Assembly (NCBI GenBank): GCA_029582165.1
Contig: CM055868.1
Span: 25,760,891 to 25,824,890, forward strand
Source of the DNA: Portulaca oleracea
Lineage: Eukaryota > Streptophyta > Magnoliopsida > Caryophyllales > Portulacaceae
Length of the DNA: 64,000 nt
Reading direction: 5' to 3'
Of the stretch, positions 1 through 11,377 are shown one piece after another; position 1 is the first letter of the stretch, and the number at the start of each line of letters is the position of its first letter. Below the pieces are notes generated by a model. The model saw nothing but the letters and a program-made list of their open reading frames with translations. It ran no database searches and was not told the DNA's origin. Made by a program: the position numbers and the translations under genes.

Positions 1-411
1 TAAATCCCTTAGCCCCACATCAAATCAAACCCGGGGTGGGAAGTGAGTTGCGGAACCTTGTCCTTTGGAGCGAAACACGGGTTGAGTGTGCTTTTGGTGA
101 CGATGAGCAAACTCTTGGTTTGTCTTTACCTTGCAAATGAGCCAAGTGAGGATGTGTGTTCTCAAGTACCTCAAAATACTCCCGTTCCTTCCTATAATCC
201 CCTATCCCCACACAACAAGCCTCCATTCTTTTTCTTTCATTTCGATGATGGATACGCCGTAGGGTTCAAAGCTAATTGGGCGCCTCTTGTGTATGTTCAT
301 TGCAATAGGGAAATTCGTGATTTTCAAGGTTCCTTGGAGCTAAATTATAGAGAGGATCTCGGTTTTAACTCCCAAGAGTTGAGGGCAAACTATTTTTCAA
401 GAAGAGGAGTA
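1..411 (+). pseudogene. Family A internal region 0, 3' part only
   Basis: This is the tail of an internal region whose left part lies outside the window. It is the end of the second open frame of family A, with a proline-rich stretch and a run of phenylalanines near 190-240. It ends in a purine-rich tract (about 398-410) that would serve as the polypurine tract just before the LTR. The wording before the LTR (a leucine/glutamate-rich end followed by the tract) resembles the usual end of plant Gypsy polyproteins. No function is assigned. Confidence 0.7.
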
Positions 412-745
412 TGGAGTGTATCGGGATGGGGCCCGAACCTCGAATCCATGGTTTCCAAGTCTATCCGCGGCCCCTCCCGAGAACCTGAGTGAAACAACTC
501 CAAGATCGGGTGGAGAGTCCATTTCAGATGGACCTGGGACCATGGACGTTGAGCTGCGGGTCCTCATAGAGACCTACTTTAGGCCTTTCAAAGGGTTCGA
601 AGTCTGTCGGAAAAATAAGAGGAAAAGGGTCAACGTGGGTTTTTGAAATGGACGTGCCTTCACTCTTTAGGTCATAACTCCTTCAATACAACTCTGATTG
701 GTTTTAAATTTTGGGAGCCTAAAGTACACACCGAGAGCTTTCCCG

Positions 746-1000
746 CGATCCTCTAGTGCCTAGAATACACTGTTGCATCCGCTTGCTACATCGCGTCCGC
801 AGCGAATTTGTCGCACCCGCGACCTCCCGTTGTCCAGACGTCGACTGTAGCTCCTGTTGTCTTGTCGCACCCTTGACGACCACCTTCGCGCTCGCGACCT
901 TCTTATGTTCGCCATCGCTGCTAAATTTGTTCCGTCGCACGCACGATACCACCGTGGCACCCGCGAACCTCCCTTCCCCAGCTGCTGCCTGCGCAAGTGT
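746..1000 (+). promoter_or_regulatory. CpG-rich variable U3 block of LTR A
   Basis: This block is markedly richer in C, G and CpG than the AT-rich surroundings. It carries repeated short words such as GTCGCAC and CGCGAC. It lies just upstream of the TATA box, where LTR enhancers normally sit. The equivalent block is the most variable part of the unit from copy to copy (4090-4330, 7435-7680, 15050-15290, 18350-18590, 34040-34270, 37300-37540, 47130-47370). A regulatory role is inference. Confidence 0.5.
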
Positions 1001-1042
1001 TTGGTGTTAAATGTTATGTTTTACTATTTTACCCCCCATTAG

Positions 1043-1050
1043 TATAAATA
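1043..1050 (+). promoter_or_regulatory. TATA box of LTR A1
   Basis: TATAAATA followed by CCCGCC is conserved in every A LTR that includes this region: 4390, 7723, 12045, 15331, 18627, 31039, 34319, 37584, 40852, 44129 and 47416. It lies about 330 bp before the LTR end, which would leave R and U5 downstream. It is the likely core promoter of the element RNA. Confidence 0.7.
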
Positions 1051-1371
1051 CCCGCCTTTAGCTTGTTTTTCAAGATAGTTTTTCGTTGACGAATGATTTG
1101 CTAATGCAACGAAAGGGTTTTCCCCTAGTTTTCTCTCAAAAAATCTTGTTCTTTCTTTATCCATTTGTTGACGGTTGTTTTAGCAAGTCATTCCTTTAGT
1201 GATTATTTAGGGGATTACCTTGGATAATCATGGTGGGGTGTTAGGCCTAAGTTGTGGAGTCTCCTTGCTCAAGGTCATATCCTTCCTTTGGGTGTTGAAG
1301 CCTTTGTTCGTGTTGATCATCGCTCCCATTCACACACTCAAGTTAATCTTCACCCACTCACGCAACGGTAA

Positions 1372-1425
1372 CGCTCCATTTTGGTATCAGAGCTTTTCCT
1401 ATCCGCTCCATTTTGGTATCAGAGC
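1372..1425 (+). other. Duplicated LTR end plus primer-binding site (family A)
   Basis: TGGTATCAGAGC occurs at 1382-1393 and again at 1414-1425, each preceded by CGCTCCATTT. This is a 32-bp direct duplication that includes the last seven bases of the LTR. The 12-mer is complementary to the 3' end of initiator methionine tRNA, the usual primer of plant Gypsy and many Copia elements. The duplication is present in all A units, so it was fixed before amplification. Which site was used is not known. Confidence 0.85.
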
Positions 1426-3715
1426 TTTGGTTTTTCATTTAGCTTGAATTTTTTCAATGTTCTTGCTAGTGTGTTCTCCAGTGTTTGTTTTTGTGGATTG
1501 AATGCAAATATTGGTGATCCCCATTTCCTTTGCAATCCAAGAGTATTGGAATACTTTCTATTGTATTTGTATTTGGTATTTTTGAAGCAATTTGGAGCTT
1601 TGACGAGAAGTTGGAAAATAGTGCACACAAGGTGTTCGATGAAATGTCCAAGTGAGAAAAACACAAAGAACCCTTAGCCAAACACTAGCCAACTAAAAAA
1701 GAACCCCCAAACTCAACAAATTATCCCAAACACAATCCGTCCTTCACCCTTACTATTGTTATGGCCCTCATGCCGAGACTTGAGATTCGATTCACGAACA
1801 TTCAAAATACTCTTGATGGCCTCTTGACTCAAGTAAACAACATTGACATCAAGCATCGATTTAACCCGCGATTTAACGAAGGAGGTTCACTAGAAGACAT
1901 ATCCGTCCTCCTCCCTCCTATGAGTCGAGTGATGATGATAGAGGCTCATTTCGACACCATCGTCGACGGGAAGTGGTTGAGAAGTCCCCACGGAATTAAT
2001 TCTATGATATGAAGATCAAAATTACGGAATTCAATGGCAGTACCGATCCCGGAGATTATCTCGAATTGGTCCAAATCATGGAGAGGATTTTTGAAATTGT
2101 GGATTATAGCGATGAACATGCCTTCAAGGTTCCAAGATCGAAGCTCACCAAGGTTGCATCCCTTTTGTTTGAGAATGTCAAGGCAAAAAGAGCTAACGAG
2201 GGTCGAGCAAAAGTCACCTCATAGACATGGCTAACGCAATCGATGAATGAGTGAATCTTGCCTAACACTTACAAGCGAGAGGTTAACCATGAACCCATTC
2301 CATCACTTGATGGTCAAAGAGGAAGAGAGGATTCCTCTTAAAAGAAGCCATTCCACTGTTCCCCACTAACGGCCTTTACGTCCCAAAAATGTGTCAAGTG
2401 TAGGTGTATGGTACACGATGCTTTGCAATGTCCGACAATGGCTAAGGTCAAGCTTGATTGAAGAATCTTTTGGTGTGGAGGAGTATACAAGTGACATGGT
2501 AGAAGGGGTTGATGAGCAGAAGGTCAATTCCACACTTAGAAAGTTTGAGGAGGTTGAGAAAAAGGAAAGTTCAATGAACGCGGCTAATGTCCTTGAGGCC
2601 GATGAAGGGAAAGCTCATGAGCTTCTTGGTGTACATGGTGAGATTGATGAAGTTCCTAATCAAGAGGAGGATGCGAACGTCGACCTTGCCCTTCCTCTTA
2701 TCCTTGTTGAAAAAGCCTTCGAAGAAGGTCATTCGATTTTATCATTACCACCAATCGAGAAATTAAGCACCAATGGAGACGACTTACATTCCCTTCCACT
2801 CATGGCACTCAAATTCTTCTCCATGGGAAGAACAAGGTAACCGAAGGCTCTCCTTTGAAAAATATTGAATCAAGTTTGAAAGATGCACGTTGTGGTGTAG
2901 AGTCTTTGGGTGAGTCGTGCATGACCTTTGGGAGGCATTGATTATTTGAGAATGTTTGTTGGCGTGATAAGTTTTATGATAAGCATGTGTTTTCCCCGAT
3001 CGGAATTTCTCTATACTTGGAGTGAAATGCTAAGAATCTAGGTGTTTGTTTTGTGTTTAGTGGCGAATTTGGGATTGGAGATGCCTTGATTATAGTTCAA
3101 CCTAAGTATTTGAGCTCTTCATTTGTGTCCTCCATCGATGAATATTTCTTGTATGTTGGTCGTTGTGATGTGAACTACTTGTGTATGCCATAAATGTTAT
3201 TCAAGGCCATTGGTTATTCGAGAACGTGTTTTTGATAGGGTGCTATTTGAAATTTGGTATGCAATGTTTGTGGAGTGTTTGTCAAATGAAGATTGTTCTT
3301 TTGAATTTGATCTCTTGAATCCCTTAGCCCCACATCAAATCAAACCCGGGTGGGAAGTGAGTCATGAACCTTGTCCTTTGGAGCGAAACACGCCGAGTGT
3401 GCTTTTGGTGACGATGAGCAAACTCTTGGTTTGTATTTACCTTTCAGCGAGCCAAGTGAGGATGTGTGTTCTCAAGTACCTCAAAATACTCCTGCCTTCC
3501 CATAATCCCTATCCCCACACAACAAGCCTCCATTCTTTTTCTTTCATTTCGATGATGGATACGCCGTAGGGTTCAAAGCTAATTGGGCGCTCTTGTGTAT
3601 GTTCATTGCAATAGGGAAATTCGTGATTTTCAAGGTTCCTTGAGCTAAATTATAGAGAGGATCTCGGTTTAACTCCCAAGAGTTGAGGGCAAACTATTTT
3701 TCAAGAAGAGGAGTA
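1379..3715 (+). pseudogene. Family A internal region 1 with broken gag
   Basis: The order is leader, gag N-terminus from the ATG at 1761, capsid-like segment at 2009-2224, CCHC zinc knuckle at 2390-2431, then an acidic tail read to 2840 in another frame, and the second open frame from about 3050. The capsid segment has the FNGSTDPGDYLE...MERIFE wording typical of plant Gypsy Gag. The knuckle is C-X2-C-X4-H-X4-C, with valine in place of the usual glycine before the histidine. The frame is lost after the N-terminal 'NIDIKH' stretch, after the capsid piece (TAG at 2222) and just after the knuckle. The second frame has a TAA at 3192. No reverse transcriptase or integrase motif is present. Confidence 0.82.
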
Positions 3716-4725
3716 TGGAGTGTATCGGGATGGGGCCCGAACCTCGAATCCATGGTTTCCAAGTCTATCCGGCCCTCCCGAGAACTCCGAGTGAAACAAC
3801 TCCAAGATCGGGTGGAGAGTCCATTTCGATGGACCCGGGACCATGGACGTTGAGCTGCGGGTCCTCATCGAGACCTACTTTAGGCCTTTCAAAGGGTTCG
3901 AAGTCTGTCGGAAAAATAAGAGGAAAAGGGTCAACGTGGGTTTTTGAAATGGACGTGCCTTCACTCTTTAGGTCATAACTCCTTCAATACAACTCTGATT
4001 GGTTTTAAATTTTGGGAGCCTAAAGTACACACCGAGAGCTTTCCATCAATATCTTATGGGCCTAAGTACACACCGAGAGCTTTCCCGCGATCCTCTAGTG
4101 CCTAGAATACATTGCAGATCCGCTACATCGCATCGCGTCCGCAGCGAATTTGTCGCACCCGCGACCTCCCGTTGTCCAGACGTCGACTGTAGCTCCTGTT
4201 GTCTTGTCGCACCCTTGACGACCACCTTCGCGCTCGCGACCTTCTTATGTTCGGCTACTGCTGCTGCTAAATTTGTTCCGTCGCACGCACGACAGTCACC
4301 GTGGCACCCGCGAACCTCCCTTCCCCAGCTGCTGCCTGCGCAAGTGTTTGGTGTTAAATGTTATGTTTTACTATTTTACCCCCCATTAGTATAAATACCC
4401 GCCTTTAGCTTGTTTTTCAAGATAGTTTTTCGTTGACGAATGATTTGCTAATGCAACGAAAGGGTTTTCCCCTAGTTTTCTCTCAAAAAATCTTGTTCTT
4501 TCTTTATCCATTTGTTGACGGTGGTTTTAGCAAGTCATTCCTTTAGTGATTATTTAGCGGATTACCTTGGATAATCATGGTGGGGTGTTAGGCCTAAGTT
4601 GTGGAGTCTCCTTGCTCAAGGTCATATCCTTCCTTTGGGTGTTGAAGCCTTTGTTCGTGTTGATCATCGCTCCCATTCACACACTCAAGTTAATCTTCAC
4701 CCACTCACGCAACGGTAACGCTCCA
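3716..4725 (+). repeat. LTR A2
   Basis: At 1010 bp this is the longest A LTR copy. It keeps both direct repeats of the 'tacacaccgagagctttcc' block (about 4024-4044 and 4065-4085). The TATA box is at 4390-4397. It is followed by two primer-binding sites. Confidence 0.8.
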
Positions 4726-7063
4726 TTTTGGTATCAGAGCTTTTCCTATCCGCTCCATTTTGGTATCAGAGCTTTGGTTTTTCATTTAGCTTGAATTTTT
4801 TCAATGTTCTTGCTAGTGTGTTCTCCAGTGTTTGTTTTTGTGGATTGAATGCAAATATTGGTGATCCCCATTTCCTTTGCAATCCAAGAGTATTGGAATA
4901 CTTTCTATTGTATTTGTATTTGGTATTTTTGAAGCAATTTGGAGCTTTGACGAGAAGTTGGAAAATAGTGCACACAAGGTGTTCGATGAAATGTCCAAGT
5001 GAGAAAACACAAAGAACCCTTAGCCAAACACTAGCCAACTAAAAAAGAACCCCAAACTCAACAAATTATCCCAAACACAATCCGTCCTTCACCCTTACTA
5101 TTGTTATGGCCTCACGCCGAGACTTGAGATTCGATTCACGAACATTCAAAATACTCTTGATGGCCTCTTGACTCAAGTAAACAACATTGACATCAAGCAT
5201 CAGTATCGAACCCGTGACGAACGAAGGAGGTTCACTAGAAGACATATCCGTCCTCCTCCCTCCTATGAGTCGAGTGATGATGATAGAGGCTCATTTCGAC
5301 ACCATCGTCGACGGGAAGTGGTTGAGAAGTCCCCACGGAATTAATTCTATGATATGAAGATCAAAATTACGGAATTCAATGCGATGCCGATCCGGAGATT
5401 ATCTCGAATTGGTCCAAATCATGGAGAGGATTTTTGAAATTGTGGATTATAGCGATGAACATGCCTTCAAGGTTCCAAGATTGAAGCTCACCAAGGTTGC
5501 ATCCCTTTGATTTGAGAATGTCAAGGCAAAAGAGCTAACGAGGGTCGAGCAAACGCCACCTCATAGACATGGCTAACGCAATCGATGAATGAGTGAATCT
5601 TGCCTAACACTTACAAGCGAGAGGTTAACCATGAACCCATTCCATCACTTGATGGTCAAAGAGGAAGAGGATTCCTCTTGAAAGAAGCCATTCCACTGTT
5701 CCCCACTAACGCCTTTACGTCCCAAAATGTGTCAAATGTAGGTGTATGGGACACGATGCTTTGCAATGTCCGACAATGGCTAAGGTTGAAGCTTGGATTG
5801 AAGAATCTTTTGGTGTGGAGGAGTATACAAGTGACATGGTCGAAGGGTTGATGAGCGGAAGGTCAATTCCACACTTAGAAAGTTTGAGGAGGTTGAGAAA
5901 AGGAAAGTTCAATGAACGCGGCTAATGTCCTTGAGTAGATGAAGGGAGAGCTCATGAGCTTCTTGGTGTACATGGTGAGATTGATGAAGTTCCTAATCAA
6001 GAGGAGGATGCGAACGTCGACCTTGCCCTTCCTCTTATCCTTGTTGAAAAAGCCTTCGAAGAAGGTCATTCAATTTTATCATTACCACCAATCGAGAAAT
6101 TAAGCACCAATGGAGACGACTTACATTCCCTTCCACTCATGGGCACTCAAATTCTTCTCCATGGGAAGAACAAGGTAACCGAAGGCTCTCCTTTGAAAAA
6201 TATTGAATCAAGTTTGAAAGATGCACGTTGTGGTGTAGAGTCTTTGGGTAAGTCGTGCATGACCTTTGGGAGGCATTGATTATTTGAGAATGTTTGTTGG
6301 CATGATAAGTTTTATGATAAGCATGTTTTGTCCCCGATCGGAATTTCTCTATACTTGGAGTGAAATGCTAAGAATCTAGGTGTTTGTTTTGTGTTTAGTG
6401 GCGAATTTGGGATTGGAGATGCCTTGATTATAGTTCAACCTAAGTATTTGAGCTCTTCATTTGTGTCCTCCATCGATGAATATTTCTTGTATGTTGGTCG
6501 TTGTGATGTGAACTACTTGTGTATGCCATACATGTTATTTGGGCGTCATTGGTTATTCGAGAACGTGTTTTTGATAGGGTGCTATTTGAAATTTGGTATG
6601 CAATGTTTGTGGGAGTGTTTGTCCAATGAAGATTGTTCTTTTGAATTTGATCTCTTGAATACCTTAGCCCCACATCAAATCAAACCCGGGGTGGGAAGTG
6701 AGTTGCGGAACCTTGTCCTTTGGAGCGAAACACGGGTTGAGTGTGCTTTTGGTGACGATGAGCAAACTCTTGGTTTATCTTTACCTTGCAGCGAGCCAAG
6801 TGAGGATGTGTGTTCTCAAGTACCTCAAAATACTCCCGTTCCTTCCCATAATCCCCTATCCCCACACAACAAGCCTCCATTCTTTTTCTTTCATTTCAAT
6901 GATGGATACGCCGTAGGGTTCAAAGCTAATTGGGCGCCTCTTGTGTGTTCATTGCAATAGGGAAATTCGTAATTTTCAAGGTTCCTTGGAGCTAAATTAT
7001 AGAGAGGATCTCGGTTTTAACTCCCAAGAGTTGAGGGCAAACTATTTTTCAAGAAGAGGAGTA
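4726..7063 (+). pseudogene. Family A internal region 2 with broken gag
   Basis: The gag start region has lost one C after its ATG (about 5106), so the N-terminus is out of frame. It does keep the arginine-rich version of the basic segment near 5200-5260. The capsid segment has small deletions near 5380 and 5395, and a stop where other copies encode tryptophan (near 5510). The unit contains the longest version of the second family A open frame, listed separately. Confidence 0.8.
6364..6960 (+). pseudogene. Unrecognised second open frame of family A (best copy)
   Basis: This frame is open from just after a TGA at 6361 to a TAG at 6958-6960, about 198 codons. The upstream part has no ATG, so it is more likely a piece of a former polyprotein than a stand-alone gene. 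It starts with FSGEFGIGDALI, has a cysteine-containing hydrophobic middle, then an acidic stretch, a proline/asparagine-rich stretch and a run of five phenylalanines. I do not recognise a domain. A similar copy of about 174 codons lies at 20608-21132; other copies are more broken. In this copy the end is shifted by a small deletion near 6947. It could be an eroded Gypsy polyprotein region or captured host sequence. Confidence 0.5.
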
Positions 7064-8058
7064 TGGAGTGTATCGGGATGGGGCCCGAACCTCGAATCCA
7101 TGGTTTCCAAGTCTATCCGCGGCCCCTCCCGAGAACCTGAGTGAAACAACTCCAAGATCGGGTGGAGAGTCCATTTCAGATGGACCCGGGACCATGGACG
7201 TTGAGCTGCGGGTCCTCATCGAGACCTACTTTAGGCCTTTCAAAGGGTTCGAAGTCTGTCGGAAAAATAAGAGGAAAAGGGTCAACGTGGGTTTTTGAAA
7301 TGGACGTGCCTTCACTCTTTAGGTCATAACTCCTTCAATACAACTCTGATTGGTTTTAAATTTTGGGAGCCTAAAGTACACATCGAGAGCTTTCCATCAA
7401 TATCTTATGGGCCTAAGTACACACCGAGCTTTCCCGATCCTCTAGTGCCTAGAATACTGCTGCATCCGCTTGCTACATGGCGCGCGTGAATTTGTCGCGC
7501 CCGCGACCTCCCGGTCGCACGGCGTCGATTGTAGCTCTGTTGTCTTATCGCGCCCTCGACGACCACATTCGCGCTCGCGACCTTCTTATGTTCTGGCCAT
7601 CTTTGCTAAATTTGTTCATCACGCACGCATGATCAAGTGGAACCCGCGAACCTCCTTCCCATTCTTTGCTGCGCAAGTGTTTGGTGTTAAATGTTATGTT
7701 TTACTATTTTACCCCCCATTAGTATAAATACCCGCCTTTAGCTTGTTTTTCAAGATAGTTTTTCGTTGACGAATGATTTGCTAATGCAACGAAAGGGTTT
7801 TCCCCTAGTTTTCTCTCAAAAAATCTTGTTCTTTCTTTATCCATTTGTTGACGGTGGTTTTAGCAAGTCATTCCTTTAGTGATTATTTAGCGGATTACCT
7901 TGGATAATCATGGTGGGGTGTTAGGCCTAAGTTGTGGAGTCTCCTTGCTCAAGGTCATATCCTTCCTTTGGGTGTTGAAGCCTTTGTTCGTGTTGATCAT
8001 CGCTCCCATTCACACACTCAAGTTAATCTTCACCCACTCACGCAACGGTAACGCTCCA
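7064..8058 (+). repeat. LTR A3
   Basis: 995 bp with TGGAG...CTCCA ends and a TATA box at 7723-7730. Its U3 CpG block (about 7435-7680) differs strongly from A1 and A2 by many small indels, while R/U5 is almost identical to them. Confidence 0.8.
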
Positions 8059-11000
8059 TTTTGGTATCAGAGCTTTTCCTATCCGCTCCATTTTGGTATC
8101 AGAGCTTTGGTTTTTCATTTAGCTTGAATTTTTTCAATGTTCTTGCTAGTGTGTTCTCCAGTGTTTGTTTTTGTGGATTGAATGCAAATATTGGTGATCC
8201 CCATTTCCTTTGCAATCCAAGAGTATTGGAATACTTTCTATTGTATTTGTATTTGGTATTTTTGAAGCAATTTGGAGCTTTGACGAGAAGTTGGAAAATA
8301 GTGCACACAAGGTGTTCGATGAAATGTCCAAGTGAGAAAAACACAAAGAACCCTTAGCCAAACACTAGCCAACTAAAAAAGAACCCCCAAACTCAACAAA
8401 TTATCCCAAACACAATCCGTCCTTCACCCTTACTATTGTTATGGCCCTCATGCCGAGACTTGAGATTCGATTCACGAACATTCAAAATACTCTTGATGAC
8501 CTCTTGACTCAAGTAAACAACATTGACATCAAGCATCAGTATCGAACCCGTGACGAACGAAGGAGGTTCACTAGAAGACATATCCGTCCTCCTCCCTCCT
8601 ATGAGTCGAGTGATGATGATAGAGGCTCATTTCGACACCGTCGTCGACGGGAAGTGGTTGAGAAGTCCCCACGGTATTAATTCTATGATATGAAGATCAA
8701 AATTACGGAATTCAATGGCAGTACCGATCCCGGAGATTATCTCGAATTGTGATGCATAATGAGACCAAGAAACAATCTCATTACACAAAACCTAAGGATC
8801 TTTAAAAGCGAAGATAAGAATCCTCTATCTCAAAGTTCCAAAGAACCAAAAATGGCATAGAAATGGATGAAAAGAACTATGAAAGAAAGTTACCAAACAA
8901 TTGGAAACAATGAACAAAATGAATGATGAACGAACGAACAATGGATGGACGAATGTCAAATGATGAACGTTGATGACGAACAAGTGCTTGGACGTGTAGA
9001 ATGAAGATCACACGTTTCTTGATGAATGCTTGATGAATTCTTGTTGAATTCTTGATGAAGCACTCGAAAATGGATGATAATGGACGATTGGTATCTAGTT
9101 GATGGCTTTTGAAGATTCTTTGAAGGATACAGATTCACCACCTCCAAGAATACTCCAATTCCTTCCTTTCACCACTAAGGATGCCAACCTTAGCTAGAAG
9201 AAGGGGATATTTCGAATCCCACAAAGAGAGACGAAAACACCTAGCACAAATGCTAGAGAGAACACATCATGTGTTTGAAAAATTCAATGTGAATGACTTG
9301 AATGAATTGAATGAATTACAAGCACCTAGGAGGGGGTATTTATAGCTACAACCCACCCCTTAGGCGTCACCTAGCTTCAAGAAAAGACCCCTTAAGGGCT
9401 TACATCATTCATCCCAATGCTTACATCATAAAGAAAACAATATACTATACTATATTACAAATATGAATAACTCCTTGGATTCTCATCCAAATTCAAAGAT
9501 TCTTGAACCATATGAAAGCTCTTGGAATGTAGAATAATCCCTTCTAGGATGACTTCTATGATAGCTTCACGGTCCTTGAATTAAGGAGCAAAAGTATACG
9601 TCCGCATGAGTTGATCCCTTCCAAGTAGAGAGATAAAAGAGAGACTTGAACCCTTCTACCTTCTAGGTGAGTATTAGATGTCTCCATGGTTGACCTTGAT
9701 GCATAAGGCCATCAATTATGCATCAAATTGGTCCAAATCATGGAGAGGATTTTTGAAATTGTGGATTATAGCGATGAACATGCCTTCAAGGTTCCAAGAT
9801 TGAAGCTCACCAAGGTAGCATCCCTTTGGTTTGAGAATGTCAAGGCAAAAAGAGCTAACGAGGGTCGAGCAAAAGTCACCTCATAGACATGGCTAACGCA
9901 ATCGATGAATGAGTGAATCTTGCCTAACACTTACAATCGAGAGGTTAACCATGAACCCATTCCATCACTTGATGGTCAAAGAGAAAGAGAGGATTCCTCT
10001 TGAAAGAAGCCATTCCACTGTTCCCCACTAACGGCCTTTACGTCCCAAAAATGTGTCAAATGTAGGTGTATGGGACACGATGCTTTGCAATGTCCGACAA
10101 TGGCTAAGGTTGAAGCTTGGATTGAAGAATCTTTTGGTGTGGAGGAGTATACAAGTGACATGGTAGAAGGGGTTGATGAGCAGAAGGTCAATTCCACACT
10201 TAGAAAGTTTGAGGAGGTTGAGAAAAAGGAAAGTTCAATGAACGCGGCTAATGTCCTTGAGGCGATGAAGGAAAGCTCATGAGCTTCTTGGTGTACATGG
10301 TGAGATTGATGAAGTTCCTAATCAAGAGGAGGATGCGAACGTCGACCTTGCCCTTCCTCTTATCCTTGTTGAAAAGCCTTCGAAGAAGGTCATTCGATTT
10401 TATCATTACCACCAATCGAGAAATTAAGCACCAATGGAGACGACTTACATTCCCTTCCACTCATGGGCACTCAAATTCTTCTCCATGGGAAGAACAAGGT
10501 AACCAAGGCTCTCCTTCAAAAATATTGAATCAAGTTTGAAAGATGCACGTTGTGGTGTAGAGTCTTTGGGTGAGTCGTGCATGACCTTTGGGAGGCATTG
10601 ATTATTTGAGAATGTTTGTTGGCGTGATAAGTTTTATGATAAGCATGTGTTGTCCCCGATCGGAATTTCTATACTTGGAGTGAAATGCTAAGAATCTAGG
10701 TGTTTGTTTTGTGTTTAGTGGCGAATTTGGGATTGGAGATGCCTTGATTATAGTTCAACCTAAGTATTTGAGCTCTTCATTTGTGTCCTCCATCGATGAA
10801 TATTTCTTGTATGTTGGTCGTTGTGATGTGAACTACTTGTGTATGCCATACATGTTATTTGGGCGTCATTGGTTATTCGAGAACGTGTTTTGATAGGGTG
10901 CTATTTGAAATTTGGTATGCAATGTTTGTGGGAGTGTTTGTCAAATGAAGATTGTTCTTTTGAATTTGATCTCTTGAATCCCTTAGCCCCACATCAAATC

Positions 11001-11377
11001 AAACCGGGGTGGGAAGTGAGTCATGGAACCTTGTCCTTTGGAGCGAAACACGGTTGAGTGTGCTTTGGTGACGATGAGCAAACTCTTGGTTTGTCTTTAC
11101 CTTGCAATGAGCCAAGTGAGGATGTGTGTTCTCAAGTACCTCAAAATACTCCTGTTCTTCCCATAATCCCCTATCCCCACACAACAAGCCTCCATTCTTT
11201 TTCTTTCATTTCGATGATGGATACGCCGTAGGTTCAAAGCTAATTGGCGCCTCTTGTGTATGTTCATTGCAATAGGGAAATTCGTGATTTTCAAGGTTCC
11301 TTGGAGCTAAATTATAGAGAGGATCTCGATTTTAACTCCCAAGAGTTGAGGCAAACTATTTTTCAAGAAGAGGAGTA
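8059..11377 (+). pseudogene. Family A internal region 3, split by a solo LTR
   Basis: The gag N-terminus at 8441-8680 is one of the two best copies. It reads from the ATG through a basic, arginine-rich segment to a TAA. The capsid segment starts near 8692 and is cut at 8749 by the inverted B1 solo LTR, resuming at 9726. The zinc knuckle at 10052-10093 is intact and its frame runs on to a stop at 10280. The second open frame starts near 10711 and breaks near 10890. Confidence 0.82.
8745..9730 (-). mobile_element. B1 solo LTR, inverted, with 5-bp target duplication
   Basis: The LTR occupies 8750-9725 (976 bp). Read on the minus strand it begins TGATGCATAAT and ends ATTATGCATCA like the B LTRs elsewhere. 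It is flanked by AATTG at 8745-8749 and 9726-9730. The host sequence is exactly the capsid region of the A unit once one AATTG and the LTR are removed. There is no internal region, so this is the usual product of LTR-LTR recombination after insertion. It is the only minus-strand element in the window. Confidence 0.95.

Larger units (their letters stand above)
412..1378 (+). repeat. LTR A1
   Basis: This LTR of 967 bp begins TGGAGTG right after the polypurine tract and ends CGCTCCA three bases before the first primer-binding site. TGGAG/CTCCA is a 5-bp terminal inverted repeat with the canonical TG...CA ends. A TATA box lies at 1043-1050. Most other copies have two direct repeats around 'acaccgagagctttcc', but this one has a single copy (about 720-746), so it has lost about 41 bp. 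The boundary is inferred from tract, inverted repeat and primer site, because target duplications are absent inside the array. Confidence 0.78.

Noticed and set aside
1382..1425. Possible tRNA gene because of the match to initiator methionine tRNA
   Set aside because: Only 12 bases match the tRNA 3' end complement. No cloverleaf or A/B boxes are present. It is a primer-binding site.
1220..1447. Open frame of 75 codons repeated in many A units (also 4567, 7900)
   Set aside because: It lies in R/U5 of LTR A and runs over the LTR end and the primer-binding sites. It recurs only because the LTR recurs, and small differences between units break it.
1381..1677. Frames on both strands over the family A leader
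   Set aside because: They cover the primer-binding site and untranslated leader in overlapping frames on both strands. They are not in the gag frame and resemble no protein I know.
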